Shown: positions 26,412 through 35,618 of the stretch, in pieces
Layout: every line of letters begins with the position of its first letter
Numbering within the stretch: position 1 is the first letter of the stretch
Source of the DNA: Candidatus Avimuribaculum pullicola
Lineage (GTDB): Bacteria; Bacteroidota; Bacteroidia; Bacteroidales; Muribaculaceae
Assembly: GCA_018716295.1 (NCBI GenBank)
Contig: DVKC01000031.1
Location: forward strand, 1-42,940
Length of the DNA stretch: 42,940 nucleotides
Direction: 5' to 3'
Program-made: the position numbers and the translations under genes
The notes under the pieces: generated by a model
What the model was told of the DNA's origin: nothing
What the model saw: only the letters and a program-made list of their open reading frames with translations
Database searches by the model: none

Positions 26412-26755
26412 TACAAATACTCAAATCGAAAATCCATCGTGTCACAGTGACCGAGGCCAACCTTAATTATATAGGTAGCATCACTATCGACCAGGACTTG
26501 ATTGATGCTGCTGGAATAGTGCCAGGCGAGCGGGTCTTTATTGTGGATAACAACAATGGGGAACGGCTCGACACATACGTCATAGCAGGCGAACGCGGTT
26601 CGGGGGTGGTGTGCCTCAATGGTGCTGCGGCCCGCAAGGTGCAACCTGGCGACATAGTTATAATCATGGCATACGCCATGGTTACTCCCGAAGAGGCGCG
26701 TGATTTCAAGCCGTCGGTAATATTTCCCGAGGCAGGAACTAACAAACTGATTTGA
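26405..26755 (+). CDS. panD: Aspartate 1-decarboxylase
   Basis: 116 aa pyruvoyl enzyme that makes beta-alanine from aspartate. The self-cleavage site is the Gly-Ser in YIGSITID (residues 24-25), giving a small beta chain and an alpha chain with N-terminal pyruvoyl. [20 protein letters not shown] is the typical downstream segment. The start codon lies within the end of panC. Confidence 0.97.
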   Translation: MLIQILKSKIHRVTVTEANLNYIGSITIDQDLIDAAGIVPGERVFIVDNNNGERLDTYVIAGERGSGVVCLNGAAARKVQPGDIVIIMAYAMVTPEEARDFKPSVIFPEAGTNKLI

Positions 26756-26795
26756 CTGAAGAATAACAACCTCACACACACAATATTAGAACCCA

Positions 26796-28127
26796 ATGTT
26801 TGAAAATTTAAGCGAAAGACTTGAACGCTCATTCAAGATACTTAAAGGTGAAGGCAAGATAACAGAAATCAATGTGGCCGAAACGCTCAAAGATGTGCGC
26901 CGAGCCCTCATTGATGCCGATGTTAACTACAAGGTGGCAAAACAGTTTGTTGATACCGTGAAAGCCAAGGCATTAGGCCAGAACGTTATCAACTCGTTGA
27001 AGCCTAAGGAGCTGATGGTGAAGATTGTCCATGACGAACTCACGCAGCTCATGGGTGGCGAACAGGCCGAATTTAAGATTGAAGGGAAGCCCGCCATAAT
27101 ACTCATGTCGGGTTTGCAAGGTTCGGGTAAAACCACTTTCTCGGGCAAACTTGCACGCAAGCTTAAGAGCGAACGTGGCAAACGTCCGTTACTCGTTGCT
27201 TGCGACGTTTACCGTCCTGCTGCAATCGAGCAGCTTAAAGTGCTTGCCGAGCAAATTAATGTGCCTGTATTTACCGAACCAGGCTGCAATGATCCTGTAA
27301 AAATCGCTACTGATGCCATCGAGGAAGCTCGCAGGATGAATTGCGACCTCGTTATCATCGACACCGCCGGTCGCTTGGCCGTCGATGAAAAGATGATGGA
27401 CGAAATCGAAGCTATAAAGAAGGCTGTCAACCCCACCGAAACGCTGTTTGTCGTTGATGCGATGACTGGTCAGGATGCTGTTAACACGGCCAAGGAATTT
27501 AATGACCGCCTTGACTTTGATGGAGTCGTGCTCACAAAGCTTGATGGCGACACCCGCGGTGGTGCGGCACTTTCGATACGCACGGTTGTTGACAAGCCTA
27601 TCAAATTTGTCGGCACGGGTGAGAAGCTCGAAGCTATCGACCCATTCCGTCCTGCTGGTATGGCCGACCGAATTTTGGGCATGGGCGACATTGTGTCGTT
27701 CGTGGAGCGTATGCAGCAGAACTACGATGAGGAGGAAGCCCGCAAGTTGCAAGCCAAGATTGCAAAAAACAAGTTTGATTTCAACGACTTTATGAGCCAA
27801 ATTGCCCAAATCAAGAAGATGGGTAACCTGAAGGACTTGGCATCGATGATTCCTGGCGTGGGGAAAGCTATCAAGGATATTGAAATAGACGACAATGCAT
27901 TCAAGGGTATCGAGGCTATAATACAATCAATGACTCCATACGAGCGCGAGCACCCCGAGATAATCAACGGCAGCCGCCGCCAACGTATCGCCAAGGGTAG
28001 TGGTACTTCGTTGCAGGAAGTCAACAGGTTGCTTAAGCAATTTGAGGAAACTCGCAAAATGATGAGGATGGCAACCTCTATGAATCCGTTGAAAGCGATG
28101 CGCAACATGAGGAAAAAACGCAGATAA
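26796..28127 (+). CDS. ffh: Signal recognition particle protein Ffh (SRP54)
   Basis: 443 aa. N domain, then the SRP GTPase G domain: GLQGSGKTTFSGKLA (P-loop), DVYRPAAIEQL, DTAGRLAVDE, TKLDGDTRGGAAL and FVGTGEKLEAIDPF. The M domain has the RNA-binding SRRQRIAKGSGTSLQEVN helix and a methionine-rich end (KMMRMATSMNPLKAMRNM). It binds signal peptides of membrane proteins with 4.5S RNA. It is 40 bases from panD and may be read through from it. Confidence 0.97.
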   Translation: MFENLSERLERSFKILKGEGKITEINVAETLKDVRRALIDADVNYKVAKQFVDTVKAKALGQNVINSLKPKELMVKIVHDELTQLMGGEQAEFKIEGKPAIILMSGLQGSGKTTFSGKLARKLKSERGKRPLLVACDVYRPAAIEQLKVLAEQINVPVFTEPGCNDPVKIATDAIEEARRMNCDLVIIDTAGRLAVDEKMMDEIEAIKKAVNPTETLFVVDAMTGQDAVNTAKEFNDRLDFDGVVLTKLDGDTRGGAALSIRTVVDKPIKFVGTGEKLEAIDPFRPAGMADRILGMGDIVSFVERMQQNYDEEEARKLQAKIAKNKFDFNDFMSQIAQIKKMGNLKDLASMIPGVGKAIKDIEIDDNAFKGIEAIIQSMTPYEREHPEIINGSRRQRIAKGSGTSLQEVNRLLKQFEETRKMMRMATSMNPLKAMRNMRKKRR

Positions 28128-28169
28128 ACCACCACTCCCCCCCTTGGGGAGAGAGTAATCCACATACAT

Positions 28170-28225
28170 AGAACCCATTTAAGCTTTGCCCGAAATCTCT
28201 TTCAGGCAAAATTTAAATGGGTTCT
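28170..28225. terminator. Strong inverted repeat after ffh
   Basis: A perfect 13-bp outer stem, AGAACCCATTTAA (28170-28182) with TTAAATGGGTTCT (28213-28225). Inside is a second stem, TTGCC(C)GAA with TTCAGGCAA. There is no long T-tract on either side, so it may act by blocking or by protecting the 3' end rather than as a simple terminator. Confidence 0.55.
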
Positions 28226-28292
28226 AATTGTGCATGCAACAAGATTCCTCTGGGGAAAAATCTACGATTGGCCGCCATGCTTAGATGAAAAA

Positions 28293-28606
28293 CACGGCTC
28301 TTTCATTTATGCCCAATTTGTCATTATAACAAGCCCCGGAGGGGCTGCACCATGCTTAACCGCATGCGAAGTGAGCGCAGCGAACGTAGCTTGCGGTAGT
28401 GTCGCTCCCTTGCAAAGCGGCTTCGGAGATGCCGCACTATGTTGCAGCCCGAGTGCGGCATCTCCGAAGCCGCTTTGCGTATATATCTGTTATTCCGCAG
28501 GTTACGTTCGCTACGCTCACTCCACCCGCGGTTAAGCATGGTTTTGCCCCTCCGGGGCAATCCACATCTACCACTAAGACCATTAGGCTTAAATGAAAGA
28601 GCCGTG
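28293..28606. repeat. Nested palindromic repeat, family A copy 4 (full form)
   Basis: The most complete copy, 314 bases, folding back almost end to end. The outer arms are CACGGCTCTTTCATTTA (28293-28309) and TAAATGAAAGAGCCGTG (28590-28606). Next come GCCCCGGAGGGGC and ATGCTTAACCGC with their mirrors, then a GTGAGCG...GAACGTAGC arm with its mirror. The innermost part is a perfect 27-bp stem (28412-28438 with 28452-28478) around 13 bases. It is non-coding and lies between ffh and a lipoprotein gene; with the inverted repeat at 28170 and the promoter at 28636 it accounts for 28128-28755. Confidence 0.85.
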
Positions 28607-28635
28607 GATGAAAAATAGGAAAATGACAATTTCTG

Positions 28636-28667
28636 TTTGCAAAATTTAAAATTTGCTATTACTTTTG
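28636..28667 (+). promoter_or_regulatory. Promoter for the small lipoprotein gene
   Basis: TTTG at 28636-28639, a 20-base spacer and TACTTTTG at 28660-28667. The leader is about 82 bases and ends with AGGAG at 28741-28745, an unusually good Shine-Dalgarno for this group, ahead of the ATG at 28756. Confidence 0.65.
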
Positions 28668-28755
28668 ATGCCAAATAGTATAATCCGAGGATTGTCTTGG
28701 ATCGTGTAACACAAATTTTTTTTACGTAAGAAACTGTCGAAGGAGCGATTGGGAA

Positions 28756-29592
28756 ATGTATCGGCTACTTTATTTCATTGGAGTTTATGCTTTTCTGGCA
28801 TTCTTGGTCGGGGCGTGCGCAGGCGACAAGCAGCGTGCCACTGATAGCGGGCAACATGGCGACAGCCTTGTGCAACAGTCTGTCACCCCGCTTGATAGCG
28901 GGCAGCAGCGGTTGTTGCATGGCGGCTTGAGCGACACTATACGTGAGATAGTGACAGTGGTCTTTGCGGCCAAGGAGGAGTGCGACAGCATAGTCAAAGA
29001 TGGCAAGCCCGATTATAACCGCGAGTATAGCGCATTTCCCAATGAGGACACTTGCACGTATGATACTACGGGCAACGTGAGCGTCGTCAGTGGTGTAGCC
29101 GACGGAATAGGTTATAAATATGTGTATGGCTACGAAGGTAAAGAATTGAGCGGGGAGCGGTATTATCAGAATGGTGAATTGTTTTATGACCGCCGTTATA
29201 TATATGACCATGGGCAGCGTGTGAACACAGTGGAGCAGTTATACATAGGCGGTGGCAAGACTGTTAATGAATATCCCGTCGATTTGTCGAAAGTGCGGTA
29301 TAAGGATGGCTTGCGTGTTGAGTATGGCGATACGCCCAATGACTATACAATAACCGACCAGCGGGGCAATGTGGTAAAAGAGTCGTCGTATAGCGAGATG
29401 GACGATTATAGCAGCACCATTGAATATACCTATAATGAGCGTGGCTGGCGGATAAGCATAAATTATGATGGTGAATATCTATACACCTATGATTATACCA
29501 ATATCGACACGCATGGCAATTGGATACGTGCCGTGATTCGTTGTAATGGTGTTCCTTATGGAATAGTTGAAAGAAATATTTCGTACTATTAA
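28756..29592 (+). CDS. Hypothetical lipoprotein with YD/RHS-like repeats
   Basis: 278 aa. A lipoprotein signal ends at Cys21 (LVGAC). Residues 22-75 are polar, with two short DSGQ repeats encoded by a 12-base direct repeat. From about 95 on, short beta-hairpin units rich in Tyr and Asp recur (YKYVYGYEGKEL, ERYYQNGELFYDRRYIY, IEYTYNERGWRISINYDGEY), resembling the YD repeats of RHS proteins and of many Bacteroidales surface lipoproteins. No catalytic motif is visible. It probably sits on the outer membrane; function unknown. It is a single-gene unit with its own promoter. Confidence 0.7.
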   Translation: MYRLLYFIGVYAFLAFLVGACAGDKQRATDSGQHGDSLVQQSVTPLDSGQQRLLHGGLSDTIREIVTVVFAAKEECDSIVKDGKPDYNREYSAFPNEDTCTYDTTGNVSVVSGVADGIGYKYVYGYEGKELSGERYYQNGELFYDRRYIYDHGQRVNTVEQLYIGGGKTVNEYPVDLSKVRYKDGLRVEYGDTPNDYTITDQRGNVVKESSYSEMDDYSSTIEYTYNERGWRISINYDGEYLYTYDYTNIDTHGNWIRAVIRCNGVPYGIVERNISYY

Positions 29593-29626
29593 ATGCGTTA
29601 GTTATTGGGTTGGCTATAACAAAGAG

Positions 29627-29679
29627 CGGCTTCGGAAGTGCCAGTTTTTTGACGCTGGGCGTTTCCGAAGCCGTTTTTA
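29627..29679. terminator. Bidirectional hairpin between the lipoprotein gene and pfkA
   Basis: CGGCTTCGGAA (29627-29637) pairs with TTCCGAAGCCG (29663-29673), followed by TTTTTAT on the plus strand. The sequence is a shortened relative of the inner hairpin of the family A repeats, here apparently serving as a terminator for convergent genes. Confidence 0.65.
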
Positions 29680-29722
29680 TGTGTGAGAGCAAGAGTGCTA
29701 TTGCACTTTTGCGTTGAGATTG

Positions 29723-30703
29723 TCAGATCGACAGGCGGCGCAGGGTGTTGAGCAGCTCGCGGTTTATTTGCTTGTCGTTCTTTATGGCCTTTGTGAATGG
29801 TACATATACGATTTCATCGTTGGCGATACCTATCATCACGTTGCGTTGGTCTTCGAGCAATGCGTCGATTGCTGCAGCACCCATGCGTGATGCGAGAATG
29901 CGGTCAACAGCTGTCGGCGAGCCGCCACGTTGCAAGTGTCCAAGAATTGTCACACGCACGTCGTATTGCGGGAACTCGTTCTTTACACGTTCGGCAAGCC
30001 CCATGGCTCCGCCAGTGATTGGGCTTTCGGCAACAAGCACGATCGACGAGTTTTTGCTCTTGCGGAAACCGTTTTGGATAAGTTCGGCAAGTTGGTCAAC
30101 CTCGGTCGATATTTCAGGAATAATGGCAGCCTCGGCACCCGAAGCGATAGCTCCGTTGAGGGCAAGGAAACCAGCGTCACGGCCCATTACTTCGATGAAG
30201 AACAAGCGTTCGTGTGAAGTTGCCGTATCGCGTATTTTGTCAACACATTGCATGATGGTGTTGAGTGCCGTGTCGTAACCGATAGTCTTGTCGGTACCAT
30301 ATAGGTCGTTGTCGATAGTGCCAGGGAGTCCCACGATAGGGAAGTTAAACTCGTTGGCGAAAATTCTTGCACCTGTGAGTGAACCGTCGCCACCGATAAC
30401 TACCAATGCGTCGATTCCCTCGCGCTTAAGCACATCGTAGGCGAGTTGGCGGCCTTCGGGCGTGGTAAATTCCTTGCAACGGGCAGTCTTGAGGATAGTT
30501 CCGCCCATTTGGATGATGTTGGATACATTTTGTGTCTTGAATTCTACTATTTCATCGGTGATAAGTCCACGGTAGCCGCGGTATATACCTTTCACGCCGA
30601 AACCACTTGAAATAGCTGAACGTGTCACCGCACGTATAGCGGCATTCATACCAGGAGCGTCGCCTCCCGAGGTAAGGATGCCAATACATTTAATCTCTGC
30701 CAT
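29723..30703 (-). CDS. pfkA: ATP-dependent 6-phosphofructokinase
   Basis: 326 aa, normal bacterial length. It phosphorylates fructose 6-phosphate in glycolysis. Motifs are [17 protein letters not shown] (N-terminal), GGDGSLTGA (ATP site, GGDGS as in ATP-using enzymes), [20 protein letters not shown] with the catalytic TIDND aspartates, and [13 protein letters not shown] -7 element (TATCTTTG on the minus strand, 30743-30736) lies 33 bases upstream. It is a single-gene unit. Confidence 0.97.
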   Translation of the reverse strand: MAEIKCIGILTSGGDAPGMNAAIRAVTRSAISSGFGVKGIYRGYRGLITDEIVEFKTQNVSNIIQMGGTILKTARCKEFTTPEGRQLAYDVLKREGIDALVVIGGDGSLTGARIFANEFNFPIVGLPGTIDNDLYGTDKTIGYDTALNTIMQCVDKIRDTATSHERLFFIEVMGRDAGFLALNGAIASGAEAAIIPEISTEVDQLAELIQNGFRKSKNSSIVLVAESPITGGAMGLAERVKNEFPQYDVRVTILGHLQRGGSPTAVDRILASRMGAAAIDALLEDQRNVMIGIANDEIVYVPFTKAIKNDKQINRELLNTLRRLSI

Positions 30704-30735
30704 AATGATATTTTAGTTAATTGTTTCTCTGTATG

Positions 30736-30743
30736 CAAAGATA
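30736..30743 (-). promoter_or_regulatory. -7 element for pfkA
   Basis: Minus-strand TATCTTTG, a perfect TAnnTTTG. The nearest TTTG upstream is about 23 bases away, slightly long. Confidence 0.5.
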
Positions 30744-30821
30744 GTGCAAGGCGAGCGAAGAAAAAACAAATCCATTTGTTTTTTTCTGCTTTTACCTGTA
30801 TTGTCATCACCTGCCTTGCAT

Positions 30822-31051
30822 GTAGAGCCGTCATACCATGGCGGCTCGTTACAGCCACAATGTGATATATTACAGGTGTTTGTTTTGGTGGCAGTCATCG
30901 AGCCGCCATAGTATGACGGCTCTACGTGCAAGGTTGATGTGTTTGCTTGGGTGGCTGTTATCGAGCCGCCATGGTATGACGGCTCTACGTGCAAGGTTGA
31001 TGTGTTTGTTTTGGTGGCAGTCATCGAGCCGCCATGGTATGACGGCTCTAC
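30822..31051. repeat. Family B palindromes: one inverted unit plus a three-unit tandem array of 63-base period
   Basis: A plus-oriented 27-base unit at 30822-30848 faces three units in the opposite orientation at 30899-30925, 30962-30988 and 31025-31051, spaced exactly 63 bases apart. The 36-base spacers between the three are near copies of each other (GTGCAAGGTTGATGTGTTTG then a GTGG-containing end). This is tandem duplication of a palindrome-bearing unit, not a CRISPR. Confidence 0.85.
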
Positions 31052-31067
31052 AATGGGGTGGGGGTAA

Positions 31068-31236
31068 CACGGCTCTTTCATTCTTAATGGTAGATGTGGA
31101 ATTGCCCCGGAGGGGCAAAACCATGCTTAACCGGCTGGTGGAGTGAGCGACAGCGAACGCAACCTGCGGTTAAGCATGGTGCAGCCCCTCCGGGGCTTAT
31201 TCTAATGATGATTTGTGTTTAAATGAAAAAGCTGTG
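31068..31236. repeat. Nested palindromic repeat, family A copy 5
   Basis: The outer arm CACGGCTCTTTCATT begins at 31068. The mirror, slightly decayed (TAAATGAAAAAGCTGTG), ends at 31236. Inside are GCCCCGGAGGGGC, ACCATGCTTAACCGG, the GAGTGAGCGACAGCGAACGC arm and GGTTAAGCATGG with CCCCTCCGGGGC. The innermost CGGCTTCGG hairpin is absent. It lies about 90 bases before the second kinase-FGE gene. Confidence 0.8.
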
Positions 31237-31287
31237 GTGAGGTAATTTAATTCTTGGGGGGATTTCGTTATGTCGCTGATTTTTTAT

Positions 31288-31295
31288 TATTTTTG
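31288..31295 (+). promoter_or_regulatory. -7 element for the second kinase-FGE gene
   Basis: TATTTTTG fits TAnnTTTG and would place the start near 31301, about 23 bases before the ATG. No clear -33 TTG. Confidence 0.45.
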
Positions 31296-31323
31296 TGGAA
31301 AATGTAATTAAAACTGACGAATT

Positions 31324-33099
31324 ATGAGTGTGAGTGAGAAAGGTGCGCTGGCTGCCGGGACGAGTCTGCAGGGCGGGCGTTATGTGGTTGAGTGGGTGCT
31401 TGGGCAAGGTGGTTTCGGCATCACCTACCTGTGTCAGCACACTGGGCTTGGCAAACAAGTGGCTATCAAGGAGTTCTTTTTTGCACAGTTTTGTGAGCGG
31501 CAGGGCGACACGTCGCACGTGACGGTGCCTACTGCGGGCAACCGTGAGCTGGTAGAGAAGTTCCGCCGCAAGTTTGTCAAAGAGGCGCGGCTGATAGCCG
31601 GAAAGCTGTCGCAAGCTCCGTCGGTGGTGAATGTTTCCGATGTGTTTGATGAGAATGGCACATCATACTATGTTATGGACTATATCGAGGGTCGTTCGCT
31701 CGCCGAGGTGCTCAAGAAGCGCGGGCGGCTGGGCGAGGCCGAGGCTATCGGCATCATCGAGCAGGTGGGCAAGGCGTTGGCCTACGTGCACTCGTGTGGC
31801 ATCAACCACCTCGACATCAAGCCAGCCAACATCATGATGAGCCGAGCCACTGGCCGTGCTGTGCTGATTGACTTCGGCGTGGCCAAGCAGTATGATGCCA
31901 CCACGGGTGAGGCGACGACCACCACACCAGTGGGTCGCACACCGGGCTATGCACCGCTTGAGCAGTACAGCCTGAGCGGTGTGAGCAGTTTCACCCCGCA
32001 GAGCGACATTTATGCCCTCGGCGCGACACTCTACAAGCTTGTCACAGGCGACACGCCGCCCGAGGCGACTGCGATGCCAAAAGATGCCGTGCTGCCATAC
32101 CCCGACGATATTTCCGCGCCAGTGCGGCGGGCCATCACCGCTGCCATGCAGTCGCACAAGGAAGACCGTCCCGCCCGAGTGGAGGATTTCTTGCAGCTGC
32201 TGCACAGCCAGCCTAAACCAAAACCGAGTCCAAAGCCGAAGCCGGACGATGACACGACTGACATCGATGATAAGCCTGAGGTGATAGTGGTTGATACGGA
32301 GCCGAAACCTGTTTCTGACTCTGAAACTGAACCGCCACGTCGCAAGTGGATGCCGTGGGTGGTAGGCGCGGCAGTGGCTGTAGTAGCATTTGTGGCAGTG
32401 ATGCTGATTCCAAGAACCGACCCAGACTATGTGTTGAATAATCCGCAAGAGATGGTATATGTTGAAGGTGGAACGTTCACCATGGGCGCAACCTCGGGGC
32501 TGGGTAGTAGTAGTGACGAGAAACCGGCGCATAGCGTGACGTTGGACGGGTACTACATTGGCAAGTATGAAGTTACGCAGAAGTTGTGGAAAGCTGTGAT
32601 GGGCAGCAACCCGAGCGATTTCAAGGGTGACAATCTGCCAGTTGAGAATGTGAGCTGGGACGACGTGCAGGAGTTTCTGCGCAAGTTAAATGCGATAACG
32701 GGGAAGAATTACCGCTTGCCGACGGAGGCAGAGTGGGAGTTTGCCGCCCGTGGCGGCAACAGCAGCCGTGGCTACAAATACAGTGGCAGCGACAACATTG
32801 ACGATGTGGCATGGTACATATATAACAGTGGCAGCTGTACCCATGCCGTAGGCACGAAGTCGCCCAACGAGCTTGGCATATATGATATGAGTGGCAATGT
32901 GGAGGAATGGTGTCTGGACTGGTATGGTAGCTACAGCAGTTCGCCGCAGCGTAACCCCAAAGGCCCTAACAGTGGGTCGGACCGCGTGTACCGGGGCGGT
33001 AGTTGGTTTTACTACGATGGGAGCTGTCTGGTGTCGAATCGGAGCGGCTACGCCTCCGACTATTGCCGCAAAGACATCGGCTTCAGCCTCGCCCTGTAG
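31324..33099 (+). CDS. Membrane Ser/Thr protein kinase fused to an FGE/SUMF1-like domain (paralogue)
   Basis: 591 aa, paralogue of the protein at 386-2491 with the same order of parts. The kinase covers about 20-290, with GQGGFG (27-32), Lys49, HLDIKPANI with Asp164, DFG at 183-185 and RTPGYAPLEQ. A short Pro/Lys/Asp linker leads to a membrane helix (about 343-362), and the FGE-like domain runs from 376 to the end. The extracytoplasmic linker is only about 12 residues, against 90 in the paralogue. The second of the two FGE catalytic cysteine positions is a Cys and the first is a Tyr, so FGE catalysis is unlikely. The tail (WFYYDGSC...SLAL) differs strongly from that of the paralogue although the flanks are near identical. 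The likely role is a sensor kinase with a variable binding face. It is not in an operon. Confidence 0.9.
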   Translation: MSVSEKGALAAGTSLQGGRYVVEWVLGQGGFGITYLCQHTGLGKQVAIKEFFFAQFCERQGDTSHVTVPTAGNRELVEKFRRKFVKEARLIAGKLSQAPSVVNVSDVFDENGTSYYVMDYIEGRSLAEVLKKRGRLGEAEAIGIIEQVGKALAYVHSCGINHLDIKPANIMMSRATGRAVLIDFGVAKQYDATTGEATTTTPVGRTPGYAPLEQYSLSGVSSFTPQSDIYALGATLYKLVTGDTPPEATAMPKDAVLPYPDDISAPVRRAITAAMQSHKEDRPARVEDFLQLLHSQPKPKPSPKPKPDDDTTDIDDKPEVIVVDTEPKPVSDSETEPPRRKWMPWVVGAAVAVVAFVAVMLIPRTDPDYVLNNPQEMVYVEGGTFTMGATSGLGSSSDEKPAHSVTLDGYYIGKYEVTQKLWKAVMGSNPSDFKGDNLPVENVSWDDVQEFLRKLNAITGKNYRLPTEAEWEFAARGGNSSRGYKYSGSDNIDDVAWYIYNSGSCTHAVGTKSPNELGIYDMSGNVEEWCLDWYGSYSSSPQRNPKGPNSGSDRVYRGGSWFYYDGSCLVSNRSGYASDYCRKDIGFSLAL

Positions 33100-33133
33100 C
33101 TCCCTCCCGACCTCCCCCGTGGGGGGGGGGAGG
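32953..33133 (+). other. Candidate diversified tail and 3' hairpin of kinase-FGE gene 2
   Basis: The counterpart of 2342-2521. The 5' side (32953-33002) is 49/50 identical to gene 1. The following 23 or so codons are mostly different and one codon shorter, and similarity resumes through the stop at 33097-33099 into GC-rich non-coding sequence. The stem CCTCCCCC (33111-33118) with GGGGGAGG (33126-33133) again begins 12 bases after the stop. Confidence 0.45.
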
Positions 33134-33154
33134 CCAACAGGCCTCAGCCCCCAT

Positions 33155-33253
33155 GTAGAGCCGTCATATTATGGCGGCTCGTTACAGCCACAATGCGATT
33201 AGGTATTTATCCACGGTTGTAGTCACCGAGCCGCCATGGTATGACGGCTCTAC
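33155..33253. repeat. Family B palindromes, inverted pair
   Basis: Units at 33155-33181 and 33227-33253 face each other across 45 bases. This is the same arrangement, at nearly the same distance from the stop codon, as 2543-2633 after gene 1, so the whole 3' flank of the two genes shares ancestry. Confidence 0.8.
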
Positions 33254-33289
33254 GTGCAGGGTTGATGTGTTTGCTTTGGTGGGGATATA

Positions 33290-33328
33290 AAAAATGGGGC
33301 TGTGCCGTGTGGCGCAGTCCCATTTTTG
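33290..33328 (-). terminator. Terminator of the inositol-phosphate synthase gene
   Basis: AAAAATGGGGCTGTGCC, loop GTGT, GGCGCAGTCCCATTTTT. A stem of about 16 bp, with T-runs on both strands, so it can work in both directions between convergent genes. Confidence 0.8.
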
Positions 33329-33348
33329 TGTCGTAGTATTTCGTTGGT

Positions 33349-34653
<1,305 letters not shown>

Positions 34654-34901
34654 AATGATTTAATTTTAATATCGTTAAACTTAATACTTTTTATTTCGCT
34701 CTATATTTTATTGGGCTTGATTGAGCCGTCAAGGCTCTCTTTTGCTCCAAAAAGCGCGGTAAAAGTAGTGCCAATTTTCCAATTGGAAAAATTATTTAAA
34801 ATATTTAACGTGGTTAATATGGTTAAAAGTAGTAAACGAGGCTTGTGTTTGGTTAAAAGTGGTGAATATCTCTCTGCAAGTGGTCTATTTGTGTAAATAA
34901 T

Positions 34902-35618
34902 TTATAACACGGCATCGGCCACTTCGGTGAGATGTGTGATTATGCACGGGTGTTGCACGGCATCTTCCTCGGCAGTCCAACCCTTGCCCTTGAGCCAAAG
35001 CACGTGGCACCCAATCGACTCGGCAGGGACGATGTCTTTCTTGTAGCTGTCGCCCACTACGAGTACCTCGCTGGGTTGCAGCCCGAGTGCTTCAACACCG
35101 AGCATGAAGATGCGCGGGTCGGGCTTGCGCACACCCACTACGGCACTCTCTATGATTTGCTTGAAGTAGCGGCGCACATCGAAGTCGGCAAGCACCGTTT
35201 CGACATTGCCATAGAAGTTGCTGACGAGTACCATGGGGAATCGTGTTGAGAGTGCTTCAAGCACTGGTCTTGCTTCCTCGACCGACGAGCGGGCTTGCTG
35301 GTAACAATATTGTGCCACTGGTTCGGCATATTTTTCCACTGCGCCAGTTGGCAATTTGCCACGCTGCACGAGGTCGGCAAGTTCGATTTGCATTTTTATC
35401 AGCAGCAGGTCGTAAAAGTTGTGGTGTGGCAGTATGTGCCGAGTGCGAGCCAGTTCACGCTCGGCGAAAACGTAGCTGTCGCGGAAATCTTGCTTGTCCA
35501 CAGGCACGGAGTTGTGGCAATATCCGTCCCATATCACTTCGCTCCAGTGTACGCCACGGCTGTCGATTGTGCCGCCGTAGTCAAATATAATACCTTTCAG
35601 GTTGTCAATATGTTCCAT
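34902..35618 (-). CDS. HAD-family phosphatase, candidate phosphatidylinositol-phosphate phosphatase
   Basis: 238 aa HAD hydrolase of the subfamily with an alpha-helical cap. Motif I is IIFDYGGTID: nucleophile Asp13, but Gly15 replaces the usual second Asp, as in the FDxGG(T/V) branch of HADs. Motif II is LVSNFYG, motif III Lys is in VGVRKPDP, and motif IV is VVGDSYKKD. It overlaps the upstream CDP-alcohol phosphatidyltransferase gene by 14 bases, so coupled translation is likely. In the Bacteroides inositol-lipid cluster a phosphatase at this place removes the phosphate from phosphatidylinositol phosphate; that role is inferred from context. Confidence 0.75.
   Translation of the reverse strand: MEHIDNLKGIIFDYGGTIDSRGVHWSEVIWDGYCHNSVPVDKQDFRDSYVFAERELARTRHILPHHNFYDLLLIKMQIELADLVQRGKLPTGAVEKYAEPVAQYCYQQARSSVEEARPVLEALSTRFPMVLVSNFYGNVETVLADFDVRRYFKQIIESAVVGVRKPDPRIFMLGVEALGLQPSEVLVVGDSYKKDIVPAESIGCHVLWLKGKGWTAEEDAVQHPCIITHLTEVADAVL

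Noticed and set aside
30899..31051. CRISPR array (27-base repeats with 36-base spacers)
   Set aside because: The spacers are near copies of each other and the repeats also occur singly and inverted elsewhere in the window. No cas genes are present.
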